Shown: positions 30,951 to 42,524 of the stretch, one piece after another
Layout: each line of letters opens with the position of its first letter
Numbering within the stretch: position 1 is the stretch's first letter
Assembly (NCBI GenBank): GCA_030765055.1
Contig: CM060955.1
Coordinates: forward strand, 160,376,743 to 160,440,742
Length of the DNA stretch: 64,000 nt
Direction of reading: 5' to 3'
Origin: Mantis religiosa
Lineage: Eukaryota > Arthropoda > Insecta > Mantodea > Mantidae
The notes under the pieces: model-generated
The model's database searches: none
What the model saw: only the letters and a program-made list of their open reading frames with translations
Told to the model about the DNA's origin: nothing
Position numbers and translations under genes: made by a program

Positions 30951-31864
30951 CGAGGGCTGTTCAATAAAGAATGATCACATTTTTTTTGACAATGTACTTT
31001 TACTCATCCTCATAATTTTGATGGTATTTCTCAAAATAGTCTCCCCTGAATGCGGTGCACGTGTCCCAGCATTTCTGCCAGTCTTCAAAGACATGCTGGA
31101 AACCATTTTTGAGAGATCCTTCAAAATCGCCTCCGCAGCCTTCACCTCTGCTTCTGATGATGCATAATGCATTCCACGAATGCGTTTCTTTAAGTTAGGG
31201 AATAGAAACAAGTCACATGTGACTAAATCCGGACTATAGGGAGGGTGAGGGATGCACTTCACGTTGATATTTGCAAGATATTCAGTAACAACATTGGCAG
31301 TATGCGGTCGCGCATTATCGTGGTGCAGCATCCAGCCTACTTCACGGAAATATGGTCTTTTGCGCCTGATATGGACTTGCAATGTTTTCAGGACATCCCT
31401 GTAGTATTGTACAGTTACTGATGTGTGTGCAGGTACAACATGCTGATAAACCATTCCATGAATATCAAAGAATGAGATGACCATAACTTTCCCAGCAGAA
31501 GCAACCACTTTTGCTTTTTTGGAGGTTGGTGATGAAGGAGATTTCCACACTGAGCTTTGCTGTTTGCTCTCAGGATCAAAATGATGTAGCCAAGTTTCAT
31601 CAGCAGTGATTACGTTTGAAAGAAACTCCGGATCTTCCTCTAACATCAACTTTAACTGCATGTTACCTCTATTGCAGCGCAGGCGATACTGAACATGTCT
31701 GAACTTGCCTGGTTCTCACAGGCGGGAACCAGGAGTACCAACACTGAAACTACTACGGCGTGTTTGTTTCACATTAAGCTAACAGAATGTAATAAGATTG
31801 AATTTTAGTGCGAAAAATTATGACCGTAAAAAAGTTACGATCATTCTTTATTGAACAGTCCTCG
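30951..31864 (-). mobile_element. mariner transposon relic 2
   Basis: The terminal inverted repeats read CGAGGGCTGTTCAATAAAG (left) and CGAGGACTGTTCAATAAAG (right, inward). Similarity runs about 28 bp with one mismatch. A TA lies outside each end (30949-30950 and 31865-31866). At 914 bp it lacks roughly 400 bp of a normal mariner, and the missing part is the 5' half of the transposase gene. Confidence 0.9.
30975..31661 (-). pseudogene. mariner transposase, N-terminally deleted
   Basis: The open frame of 228 codons keeps the whole catalytic triad: ITADETW (first Asp), HHDNARPHTA (second Asp) and YSPDLVTCD (third Asp). There are 34 residues between the second and third Asp, the D,D34D signature of mariner. 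The N-terminal helix-turn-helix DNA-binding region is gone. Upstream (31662-31830) the sequence is not transposase and contains stops, so the start shown is only the first Met in the frame. The C-terminal end is also altered. The long open frame suggests a fairly young copy, but it cannot bind its ends by the usual domain. Confidence 0.85.
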
Positions 31865-31866
31865 TA

Positions 31867-32508
31867 TAGTGGACTATTTTGTATCTTATTTAACCTGAAT
31901 GTATGATGTAAATAAGACACTACAATTGGTTCACTGTATACTATTTTAATGAAGTTGCAAAATTCGAAATGGTAATTTGTTTTATCACAGCGAAGCGAAA
32001 GTAAACCCGAATAGAATATTCTTCGATTTATAAAACTGCCAGGATTTGTAAGGTCTGTGGGGGCGTATGTGCGGCAAGAAGAACATGAAAGAGCTATTGG
32101 TAAGTAAGATATAAGCATATAAGAAAATATCAAAAATTAATATCAGAATTGTATCTTCATTTTATAGTTAAGTTCTTTCGATTAGTATACCAGTTTTTGA
32201 TGTGCCAAGGATATTGCAGATGCAAAAGGACTCACGTCCTATGTACTTTTATTAACCTTAATAATTAATTATTGTTTTAATGAGATATTTTTCTTTTCTT
32301 TTTGTTTTAGTAATCATCATCTCAAGCTAAAAGAAATACTTTGGCAGGATCAGTGGAAATTGGATATGTTTCCTGTTTTGGTGCCGTGCAATGATGTCTA
32401 CCAGAAGCATTATGAAGCTTTCATTCTCAGTTTACTGTGACATATCATCAAACATTTCCTACAGTTTGGAGTTTCATTTCAGTATCAGTGGAAAAAGTAA
32501 CTATATCG
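31867..32508. other. No gene recognised
   Basis: About 640 bp, AT-rich; frames here are short and look random. Confidence 0.4.
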
Positions 32509-32807
32509 CTCGCAAAAGTTAAAGGCCTATGAACGCTGGCCAATGCTGAAGCGGAGCGCTGTTGTCAAGCGTAGCACAAGTACCTGCATAGGTTCAGCAC
32601 ATAATAGCACTTTTAGCCGACAGTAAAGGTTTTGGCTATTCTTCCCGTAACTAAAGAGTACATTGAATATCTCTAAAACATTAAGATCTTACGTTGACAC
32701 ACGTCACAACAGTGAAACAGCAAGCACGGTTTCCAATCCAGTAACTCGCTTTCCAACTTCATGGATCTTTCCCGGAGATTGAAACACAGGCACGCTCCCT
32801 TTTTCTA

Positions 32808-33013
32808 AAGATTTTTTTTTTTAAATTTACGTCCTCCAACGTTAAGTCATATCGGACGATGAATGAAATTGGTGAAATGATGCTCATATGAATTCGGGGT
32901 TCATGGAGCTTAGAGCTACCTGACATTCGTCTTTAGGATAAGGGAAAACCCCGGAAAAACCTTATACAGATAACTCACCCTGACCAAGATTCGAACTCGG
33001 GACGTCTTGAACG
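32808..33013 (-). mobile_element. SINE B, nested in transposon G
   Basis: T-run, tail, body and the B-box part of the head ('accaagattcgaactcggg'). The A-box part is missing, so it is 5'-truncated. Copy 2 of transposon G gives the empty site: 'ttttctaaggat' runs directly into 'gaagctgcttcac' there. Confidence 0.85.
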
Positions 33014-34019
33014 AAGCTGCTTCACTACATATTCGTGACACTGTGTGTACACTACAGGATTACAGAGTTAATTGCTGGGATTTTGAGAAATCTACAGTTG
33101 CCCTATATCCTGAATTGCAGAGCTTCCGTAAAAACTTGTTCACATTAAATATAATTTTTCAGCCTGAAGATGAATCACTTCACGTTTGTTGATCGAAAAA
33201 TCACTTGTCTCAGCTTCGAGGGACATGTTCACGTACTCGGATGACAAACACTGGAATATTAACAATATTTCAGCTCGAGTTCAACAATGCCAATCCTTTA
33301 ACAAAACAACATCTCTACTCTGAAAACGAACTGAAAATTAACTCTGTTTCACACTGCGTGACTTATGTTTTAATAGTAGGTGCATTATTTAGTTATGCTT
33401 GAGATAAATGTTATGAGGAAATAATTGTGTTGTTTTTCAGGCTTATCTGTGTTGAATGGATGGATGTTGGGTAACCAGAACCATGTGAAGATAAAAAGTG
33501 CATTGCTCGTGTTCTAAGTATCGTAGAGACAGGATTTTTGTACGGTTATGATTAGAAAATAAAGTTCTTGTTATACTGTTGGCATCTGTCATTTTTCAAA
33601 CAGTTATCCGAGCGTAATTAATTAATATAATGTTCTTAGTTCAGGCGCGTGACATGCGTGTAAAGTCTATCTAGTCAATGGGTGTGCAGTTCGAACTCAA
33701 AGGAACCTGACCCTCCCGCCAACTAATGACCGTCATAAATCTATCTCCACACTTCAGAAATGGAACACTGTCGTTGAGGACCAATAGCAACCCTGATTTT
33801 CTCGAAGTGACAGTCGCATGTTTACTCCACGTGGAGTCTCAGTTGTCAAAATTCCAACTTCCAGTTGATCTGTTTCATTACGTGCAGCAATTCATTGTGT
33901 GTCACGATGTGGAGACCGTGGGAGGGAAATGCAGTGGTAAATGCAAATGAAGTAGTAGATAACTTTCTGTCAAGTGAAAATAATCAAAGTGAAGACAATA
34001 GTGTGAATAACTGGGCCTA

Positions 34020-34690
34020 GTTATATTACTGGAAAAGCCTCACAAAACAAAGTTATAACGGGAACTGTTTCTAAGCAAATTCAAGCGTTTGTTTTGAACA
34101 CATATAAATATGTGCTGACAAATAATCTTGGTAAGGGGTCGTGTAATGAACCTGATGATAAATTTTGGGTATTCACAGAAATGCAGTAAGAAATATTGTG
34201 ACGAAAGGAATACCAAAGACGCCGATCAAGTGGGAAAACAAAAGGAAACGTTTCTCTAAATTAGATAACTTCACATGCGATTTAATTCGGCGAGAAATTT
34301 ATAGATTCTATGCAAAAGGGACAGCGCCCACCTTAGACGAATTGGTTGCACATTTGCAAGAAATTTGTGATTTTACTTAACGGCACTGCACTTTGCGCGG
34401 TCTCCTAAAGGAGCTGGGTTTCAAATACCGCACTTTGAATAAGATAAGGGTTATTATGGAATCCAGTAGAATTGTAGCTTGGCTACAATTATATGGTCAA
34501 AGCTAAGAAAGTTTCGCAGTAATGGACATAAGATACTTTATTTAGACGAAACCTCGTACGATACCCATGACGTATCGAGAAAGGTGGCAACCTTGCAGAA
34601 CGGTCTGGGAGAAGGAGGGCCGGGTTTGTAAAATGATCATAAGGGTTCGTCAAAGGAGTCGGCCGACGTTTACACGAGTTTAACTTTTGA
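34020..34690 (+). pseudogene. Transposase relic of transposon G (IS630/Tc1-type, DDE)
   Basis: One frame reads IQAFVLNTYKYVLTNN near 34080. Another, from 34165, reads the DNA-binding region GIHRNAVRNIVTKG, then RREIYRFYAKGTAPTLDELV up to a stop at 34378. After it come LRGLLKELGFKYR and IMESSRIVAWL. After a frameshift the catalytic segment YLDETSYDTHD holds the presumed central Asp and Glu. The order helix-turn-helix, 'LLKELGF' and 'YLDET' is that of a group of insect IS630/Tc1-like transposases. Stops and frameshifts show that it is dead; the C-terminal catalytic residue is missing. Confidence 0.6.
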
Positions 34691-34917
34691 AAGTTTAGCC
34701 ATTCCACATGCGGCATCGCTGGTAGGAGGAGCAAGCCTAGGATTGCCTGGAGTTTGCAGTACGGCCTGCCTCCATATGCCTTTAACTTTTTGCAAGATTA
34801 TAAAGCTTTGTCGTCTGTTGCGGGAAACATGCTTTACATTTTCAGGAAAAGTGAAGTAGGTAGATAATTTACTGTGTTAGTAATTTAAAGGTAAAATGTT
34901 CAAGTCAAATTTACTGT

Positions 34918-35232
34918 CCACTAACGCAAAGTAAGTCCCTGAGAGGAATGTTCCATCCTTTCACAGTGGGACAAGGACAGCGAATATGCGTGAAAGAGAA
35001 CGCATGCTACACAAGGAGTAGAACCGTTAAAAAAAGCATGTGCCTTATTCACTCCGTACACTAAAATCAAGAAGATATATTCACAAAAGTAGAAGCCGTC
35101 AGAATGTTTTTGAATGGTCTGTAGCTGTACTGACATGGTGTGTCATTAACCGGTCCAGGGAGGGTGTAGGAACCTTCTCCAGTTCCCAACCCCCTGCGTC
35201 TCATTCTCTGGGGACTTTCTTTTCTTTGGTGG
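34918..35232 (+). mobile_element. Small TIR element F (MITE-like), copy 2
   Basis: It begins CCACTAACGCAAAGTAAGTCC and its right end, read inward, is CCACCAAAGAAAAGAAAGTCC. It is flanked by the 5-bp direct repeat ACTGT (34913-34917 and 35233-35237). The length is 315 bp with no coding capacity. The inverted copy at 2815-3102 matches throughout. A 5-bp duplication argues against Tc1/mariner; the superfamily is not assigned. Confidence 0.7.
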
Positions 35233-35794
35233 ACTGTAACAGTCTATATAAGGAAAGTAGTTTCCATTTAAGTTACTGCAAAAATAATTTTCCTAAATTA
35301 CATGTATCCCAGAATTATCACTTGGCTTCACTGTATTTATAAAACAATGATTTCATTTAAAAATTTTAAGTCATAATAATACTAGTGAAAATGATCTTTT
35401 TATTTCTTTGCTATTATTTATTTATGTACTCAAAAATTATTAATCTAGGTCGATATCTTTTTTAAAAAGTGATAATGCAACTCCATGAGTGGGATGGAGA
35501 TGTCTTACATCAACGGAACTTTGTTAGTTTACTGTAGAAACTTAAATCATGATATATTGCAATTTAATATTTATTACGGTTTAGCAGCATTTTACTGCAT
35601 ATTAATAAATTATTTTAATCTTCTGCTGTTGAAGGAAAGAACAGGTATGCATTTTACTCATAAAGAATTTTACATTTCAAAGAAAACAGTGAAAAAGTCA
35701 TGCCTGATATTGTGCTCAGAAAGGATTGTTTTCAAGTTCACAAGTGCTAATACAGCTATTTGGTTTGAATACATTTTAAGATCACAATTCTTGA
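35233..35794. other. No gene recognised
   Basis: AT-rich; the plus frame 35485-35847 runs into the LTR and has no conserved look. Confidence 0.4.
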
Positions 35795-35798
35795 GTAT

Positions 35799-36296
35799 TG
35801 TCACCCGAGCATCGGAATTCCCGATAGAACCAGCAGCTGGCAGGTAGGTACCAGACGGGAAGCATAGAGCCACGTCTACCCATTTATCTTGTAGCACTAA
35901 CGAGGGGATAGTTGGAAAAACATCACTAGCCATCTCTTTCCCCTTTCCTGACGTCTGGAACCTTCGGGATGATTCACTGAACCGCGAGACTTCGAGAAAC
36001 AGCGATCTTTCTATAAAAAGGGGCTGCAGTTGGCGAGTCAGTTCAGTTCTTGGCGAGCAGCGTGAGGAGCGCCGTGCTGGTGAATGGACTGGAAGACTGT
36101 GTACGTGTATCAGAGGAGTTGTACGTAATTGTGAGTGTAGAGTGGACCTGTGACAGACGAACTGGCGAATTGTTATTGTGTGCGCTACGTAATTCTGTGT
36201 AATCGGCAAGTGTTCCAACTGTAATTCGGTGGAAATAAAGAACTATTTTGAGTTTGTGCAATTGGACTTTTAATTTCACGAACCCCTAAAGTCACA
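35799..36296 (+). mobile_element. Solo Gypsy-type LTR
   Basis: TGTCACCCGAGC at the left, TAAAGTCACA at the right, 498 bp, flanked by GTAT (35795-35798 and 36297-36300). It contains a TATA-like box ('tctataaaaagg') and 'ggaaataaagaac' in the places expected for promoter and polyadenylation signal. The minus frames across it are shadows. Confidence 0.85.
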
Positions 36297-36519
36297 GTAT
36301 TGTGATTCCAAAGGCAAACTAAAAATAATTCTTTGCTCTACTTTTTTCCATTTTGTGTATATACTAATACTTAAACTGGTTTGAAGTAAATATTTATTAC
36401 CATTATCAATAGCTTTCTCCCATTTTAAATAAGGAGATAAAAATTTATGTGTCAATATTAATTTCAAATGCTATTGTGGATTGCAAAAGGTATTCCAATT
36501 AAAAACCCTATTGGGATCA

Positions 36520-36790
36520 CTAGGTTATGAATCAAACCGATAGATTTAATGGTTTGGGAGAAAATATTTATTTTGAAAAATAAAGATCGAGTGATGAATT
36601 TTGATATCCCACAAGTAGATGTCATCAATTAGTTTGTGTTGTCCCCGGTAGATGACAGTAAGATAGGGAGCTATTCAAATTCCGGAAGTGTTCAAGGTCA
36701 GCCAGTCAGTGTGTCAGTGTCGTCCGTTTCAGGCTGAGAGGTTGAAAATGAAGCAAATGTGCTTTGAAACCGGTCCCAAAGGATTGTGAA
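36520..36790 (+). mobile_element. Penelope-like element relic (PLE2)
   Basis: 'ccgatagatttaatggtttg', 'ttgaaaaataaagatcgagt' and 'gatatcccacaagtagat' follow the PLE2 copy at 1.37-1.6 kb and the PLE protein tail. The final part ('gagaggttgaaaatgaagc', 'gtgctttgaaac') matches the PLE1 3' end. Frames are broken. Confidence 0.55.
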
Positions 36791-38620
36791 TAATATAAGT
36801 AATAGTGAAGTTGTTTTAGTATAGTACTTAGTTATTCTTAATAGCTAATTATAAGTTAATTGCTAAAATTTATCTTTATATAATGTACAAGCATCATTAA
36901 AATTCTGCATCAAGTGACAGTGTTTACGTTTTGTTCAAGATTGTGACACCTAAGTCAACACTTTTTTATTGGAATACTTGCATTTTATTTTTGCTGGTGT
37001 ATTTAAAGTAATTTTCCATACTTGAGTTAATTTATGATGTGTTCTATGTACAATTAAATTTTGACACTTTATGTATCTGGGTTGAAATCAGTTTTTTCTT
37101 TTTTTTTTATGATTTGCACATTGTTGTAGAATGTAAAAATCAGTGGCATTCCTGCCATCCTAGGCTAAAAGTCTTTAAATTAATGAATAGTAAACTACTG
37201 TATACAAAGAACAATAACATTGTCCCAAATGACATCCTTTCCTTTTTTCCCATCATATTGCTAATCAACATTATTGTTAATTTAAGACAGTTAAAAATAA
37301 TGATCTCTATATTCGAGGCTTAAGACTAATTGAAAAGATTGCAAGTTTTATAGAAAGACACCTCCCTGTTTAATGCCTTTCTCTCCGATTTCAGAAAATC
37401 ATTAAAAACGCTGGTGATTTTATTTAAAACTTGCACTCCTTTCACTTTCCTTCTATTACTTTCAAAAGCAGTGGGCGGAGCCAGCAGTACGCGGAAACGT
37501 GCTCGATAGATAAAAGCGGTTAGTTGCAGTACCGACTGCAGCTGTAGTTCCGCAAGGGCCACCCGAAATATCACGAAAAGGCGCCCTATGTGGCATCAGC
37601 CCCCACCATTGAGTTGATCTGTAGGTATAGATAACTCCGCAGTTAAACATGAAGGGTGTGGAACGGACTCAAACGGCGGTTGGATAGTTCAAGGTCAGCC
37701 TCCGTCATTACAACAAACACAAGCTGATGAAGCTGTCAGGATCGAGAAATAACTTGAAGTATAATTTGAGCCGTTATGATGGACAAGGAAATGGTAGGGC
37801 ATGCAGACTTTTCCTCGCACATGCACGTGGAACCTGTACATCCGTTGAATGAACAACCGAGTCAAAGTGACGTAAAGTAAATGGAGTGGGGTTCAGGATT
37901 CAGATTTAAAATTCTTCGCCATAGAAGAAAGCAGTCTTCTCTGAAGGATTCATGCAACTTGTGTTGTTTATAGTGAGTTTAAAGATTTGTGCAACTTTAA
38001 TTTGCTATTTTAAACTAAGCATGAAAATTATTTATTCTATTTTGTGAGTTTAGGCCTCACGTACTGTCATTAAAATTGTAAGAATTTTGACCCATGGTGA
38101 TAGGCCTAGCTTATCGCTTGTAGGTGGTGTTCAACGCCGGCCTCGCGAGAACTTTTTTCAAACGTAAGCGGAGAGCACGCTCGCCACATTTAGTGAAATA
38201 GTCAGTTGTTCTTTATGTGAAAAAGTGCTGATTATGCCGTCAGTTGCAACGATTACTGCACTGCGAACGTTTAGAGAAGCCTTGTGTTCGACGCCCCACC
38301 AAGTAAAGCGAAAGAAAGATGAGGTTCTTTTGACGTAAATCGCATTAGGGAAGTGACAACGAGGATTGAACTGAATCATAATAGTGACGTGAGAATGAAA
38401 ACTGAGCGAAGTCACTGAATATTTGTTATTAGTAATTTTCTATGCTTTAAAAATAACATACATTAACTATAGTGATTCATTCTTAAGTTAATTTTCAAAG
38501 TGGTTTATTTCTTTTTTTTTTTCTTTCTTTCTTTCTTTTCTTCCCAGCTCTGTATAATAGATATGTAGCATTTCACCTTCTTTCGCCAAAACGACGCTTA
38601 TAATGTTTATAATTACTTTC

Positions 38621-38626
<6 letters not shown>
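36791..38626. other. No gene recognised
   Basis: About 1.8 kb of mixed composition; GC-richer at 37470-37690 and 38130-38300. Frames on both strands are short. Confidence 0.4.

Positions 38627-38706
<80 letters not shown>
38627..38706. repeat. (CT)n microsatellite
   Basis: About 80 bp of CT repeats. Confidence 0.95.
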
Positions 38707-38710
<4 letters not shown>

Positions 38711-39589
38711 GTGTGTGTGTATCACCATTTATTCAGGGCTTTTGTGAGCTGACGTCACGAAGTCAGAAGCGAGTCGTATTATTACTAAGCAAACGACCTT
38801 TTGAGACTAGTTTGAGAGATTTCCAGTTCCAGAAGTATCTCCCGTGCGCGACAGCTGTATTAAGCCGTTGCGAGGCCTATAGGGGACAGCAGTGAGAGTT
38901 TGAGTTTATATGTGTTTTGGTCTTCGATCATCAGTCGACGTTTTTTTCTCCGTAGGAAGCAGTACATACGAGTGGTACGTTTCAAGCTCCGTGGTGGAGT
39001 CGGCGGCCTACGTAAGAGTACAGTTCAGGAGTTAGCAAGTGCAGCTCCGTGGTGAGGAATCGACGGAGAGTACACATGGATTAGTTTTCGTGCGAATATT
39101 GGAGTTATGTTCAGAGTCGGCGTGTAGCAGTGGACTTTTGTTAGGTCAGAGAGATTACTAGCAGCACAAACGGTACATGCGAAAGAGACATAAACATTGT
39201 AGAGAGTTATCAAGGTGTTGTTTGTGTGTAAAGGAGAGACTGATTGTACGTTAGAGTTTGTCAGATAAAGCAGTTTTAAACAAATTTCGTAGTTTGTCAC
39301 AACATACCCTATATGGACATTAATGGTGTTTGAATGATGAATGTTCAAAAACTTTCCGGAAACAAAAATGAATGTTGAGGAAGTAGAATTTCGTTAATTT
39401 CTCCAGAATTGGGAGAAATGTTTATTTATTTGTAGATACGGTTTCAGTGAAAATGTGTTGGCGTGACCTTTTATTCTGATTAATTGTTGATCCTTTATTC
39501 CACTCTGGGTCATGTTTGATGCAGCTGTCGACATGGATGACGTAACCTATTAATAACTGCGTACCGATACTATCAATGTCCTGCGTGGT
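38707..39589. other. GC-richer unassigned stretch
   Basis: Dense in short direct repeats ('gctccgtggtg' at about 38990 and 39047). It ends near 39290 with 'tcagataaagcagttttaaac', which is reminiscent of an LTR or a 5' untranslated region, but no pair or homologue is in the window. Confidence 0.3.
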
Positions 39590-39800
39590 GAAGCTTCTGG
39601 CTACCTAGGTCCCGGGTTCAACGGAGGGCGATGGATTTTTTCGGTGTGAAACTTCAAAAGGGAACTAAAGCGGATGGTCCCTTGTAGATATACGGAACCT
39701 ACAAGAATCTAAAGCCTAATAAAGAGCCCTCTCAGCAAAATCAAACGGTCTTTGGCGGCCAATATGGAATGGCACATTGAAAAGCATAGCACTTTAAAAA
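39590..39800 (+). mobile_element. Decayed SINE-like repeat
   Basis: Starts near a B-box-like 'aggtcccgggttcaacgg'. The phrase 'aaagagccctctcagcaaaa' recurs at 52860 as 'aaagaaccctctgagcaaaa'. Limits unknown. Confidence 0.35.
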
Positions 39801-39899
39801 GCGCGCAATTTCGCATAGTATTAAGGTTTAGAAAATTTTATCCCATATAATTTTATCCGAATTCGTGATTGTTCGAGATTTGAGACATCGCAGTTTTTT

Positions 39900-39990
39900 T
39901 ATTTACGTCCTCCAACGTTAAGTCATATCGGATGATTGGGATGGGCCCAGGGTCCATTGAGCTTAGAGTTACCTGGCATAAGTCGCATGA
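39900..39990 (-). mobile_element. SINE B, 3' fragment
   Basis: Tail and part of the body only ('acgtcctccaacgttaagtc', 'ggtccattgagcttagag'). Confidence 0.75.
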
Positions 39991-40867
39991 AATCATCCTT
40001 GAAATGCTGTAAATGAACCTTAAGTGAAATACACATTTTGAGGCTCCCGAATCCTGTCCCCAGAGAATTTTAGAGAACTGTGAGTGTGTGAGGGGGCTGG
40101 GGGTGAGAGAACAGCATAAATCAAAAACGAAATGTTAAATATAAAACTTTGTATTTGAGTTTATTATGTTCCTTAGATACGACAGAAATTTTCATGAATA
40201 CCACCCCACACCAAACAAAATAATTTTCTTTATTTCTGAATTTCTCAATGACAGTGCTCTGGTTTTGGTTGAAATACCAAATTTTTAAGATCCTTATATT
40301 ATAAAGATTGAATTTCTATTTGTAGAAGCTATATGAAGGATTGTAAGCAGAAAAAATGGTGTAAGCGTAACGAAATGTTTGACAATTTTTTATTACTTTG
40401 CCTCCATATTGTTCTGGAATATATGACAAAGATATTTACATCTGCATAAGGCCAATGACGAGATGCACTTCTGCTTAGGAATTGCATGATATGACTGCCT
40501 AGCGTGTTGGGTAGAACTGCAGTATATCTTGTTAGGTAAAGTTAATTGTCCAACTGAAGCAACGACTAAATTTAGAGGAAATGTGCTACCGGCGTTGGTA
40601 TTCTGGGAAGTGGGGAAGACCTTCAAACTTCCAAGAAAGGCCTAAGGGAAATAGCTCGTTAAAATTAATGTTTGCATACTGTTTATATTCGAAGGTTGTT
40701 TGAAACAGTTGAGAAAATGCACTTACACGAAATTGCGTTGCGGATTTTTATATGACAGAAGATACCTTGTCAGAACTTCCACGTGTTTACGCAGCGAATG
40801 AAGTGTTTTTAACGCGCTTTCCTTGACGACAGGTGGTCTCATTCGCTTTTATTTAACCTCAAGTTCA
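39991..40867. other. No gene recognised
   Basis: About 880 bp, AT-rich. Confidence 0.4.
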
Positions 40868-41095
40868 TTTTTTTCGTCAACCTCCTTAAACATAAGTCAT
40901 TAAGGACGTGAATGGATGAAATGGTTGAAATGTTGCTCACATGGTCAGGATTCCTAAAGCTTAATTACCCAACATTCATCTTCAAAAGATAGTAGAAGAA
41001 AAACTTTATAAGGTAATTCACCCTAACCAAGATTCGAACTGAGAACGTCATGAATATGAAGCAGACACGGTATCCCCACTAGGCATCTTGTATCC
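40868..41095 (-). mobile_element. SINE B, decayed
   Basis: Tail to head in order ('cataagtcattaagg', 'caacattcatcttc', 'aattcaccctaaccaagatt', 'gcagacacggtatcccc'). Confidence 0.65.
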
Positions 41096-41532
41096 ACTTT
41101 GGTAAGAAGTGATAGTCACTATCATGAAAAGCAAAATTGACAGGTTTGCCTGTCAGGTTTATCTTTGAGTCAAGTCTGCCTATGGTCATTTATCCTTTTT
41201 GCAGTTTTTGTGCCATTGACAGATGGAGTGCAAAGCCTTTAACAGTATCAATTTTATGTTGTGTTATTCTGAACGAATGACTTCATTACTTCGATCACTA
41301 TCACGCCGCACTCGTTAGGTTAATATTACGCGCGACTTACGTCGTTTACGTGGCTAGTTATCACCAGCCTGAGAATCACGATATCTCGTGATGGACGAAA
41401 ATGTAACCGGAATGACTTCCACTGTGGCTTTATTGATCAAACATGTACTTAACACCGATTAAGAAACAAGTAAGGGGCTGTTCAAAGCATATGATTATGA
41501 TGTAGTTCGTCAGGTGCACGTTATTCTTCTGA

Positions 41533-41533
<1 letters not shown>
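41096..41533. other. No gene recognised
   Basis: Nothing beyond AT-rich sequence. Confidence 0.4.

Positions 41534-41582
<49 letters not shown>
41534..41582. repeat. (AT)n microsatellite
   Basis: About 48 bp of AT repeats, ending exactly where the next dispersed element begins. Confidence 0.95.
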
Positions 41583-41585
<3 letters not shown>

Positions 41586-42015
41586 AGGGCGCTCAACTAC
41601 GGCGGTCATCAGCGCCCTTTAAAAAACCAGTCATGGCATAAGCCAGATATAAAACTTTCTAAAAACTATACAAGTGTAACAAAACCTATTAAAAATACAC
41701 GTACATAAAAACATCAATCAACACCTACTAAAAATTTCGTTCACTAAATCCTAAACTCTAAACTAGACAAGAATCTAAATACCTTCTCCACGGGTCTCCA
41801 CGCACGGCCTACACGTGGGTGGGCCTGTTGACCGTCTCCCTCAGCCACGAAGAGGAGCCCACACGAGGGAGACTGTTGGCTCGGGACCCCGGGTGCGCCA
41901 AACCCGTACCTACCAAAGTAGGCCCCTGGGGGATTATTCTTCAGAAACACTGCTTTTATATTTGTGAATGCGTTGGTGCTAACGATATTTGTTGAAACAC
42001 AAAGTTTGTCACAGT
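41583..42015 (-). mobile_element. Unclassified dispersed element with terminal hairpin
   Basis: One end is a stem-loop: AAGGGCGCT (41585-41593) pairs with AGCGCCCTT (41611-41619) around a 17-base loop. The rest has a GC-rich half (41780-41935) unlike the surroundings. The position beside an AT microsatellite fits the 3' end of a retroelement. No second copy is in the window. Confidence 0.4.
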
Positions 42016-42019
42016 TACT

Positions 42020-42180
42020 CAAATTAGCCCAGGTTCATAGAGCTTGGAATTACGTGACATTCATTTTTCATGATAAAATTAAAACCGGAAAAGACACCTT
42101 ATTCAGATGTCTCACCCTGGCCGAAACTCGGGACCTCTTGAACCTGAGGCACACAGCTACTAACTACGCTACAGGGCGTG
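42020..42180 (-). mobile_element. SINE B, 3'-truncated
   Basis: Body and head only ('ccaggttcatagagcttgga', 'gtctcaccctggccgaaact', 'aactacgctacagggcg'). Confidence 0.65.
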
Positions 42181-42524
42181 GAATTGGTTTTATAGAGCGG
42201 GTAGCAGGTACTGCATGCCCACGACAAGAAGGCTAGAGGGGTATGAAGGGCAGAGGAGCTTGAACTGTGTATCTGCTTCGGTAGTGGATCTGTTTACTAG
42301 GAGATGAGTGAATGAGAGTGACAATGAGTCACCCATGCTGCCAAATATAATGTTTGTTGCAGCGATAGGTATTATGTATAGGTGAGCTATGTGACAACAC
42401 TGTGTATTTTAAACGAGCCTTCTATTCTTGTCATACTCGGAAGGCGAGCATACACCCTGAGGAGATAGCAAAAGTGATTACGTTGCACATACCTCTAGCT
42501 TGCCTTCATGTGCTGGGCAATCAG

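Larger units (their letters stand above)
32509..34796 (+). mobile_element. DNA transposon G, long copy
   Basis: The terminal inverted repeats are CTCGCAAAAGTTAAAGGC at the left and, read inward from the right, CTTGCAAAAAGTTAAAGGC; similarity continues to CTGGCC/CAGGCC. TA-rich sequence lies outside both ends, so a TA target duplication is likely but not proven. The left 1.1 kb and the right 130 bp match the shorter copy at 42.5-43.9 kb. The middle (about 33.67-34.69 kb) is unique to this copy and contains a transposase relic. A minus-strand SINE B (32808-33013) is nested in it. Confidence 0.75.

Noticed and set aside
38707..39350. LTR or host 5' untranslated region
   Set aside because: Some suggestive features (repeated 'gctccgtggtg', a polyadenylation-like end) but no paired copy, no target duplication and no adjacent coding sequence.
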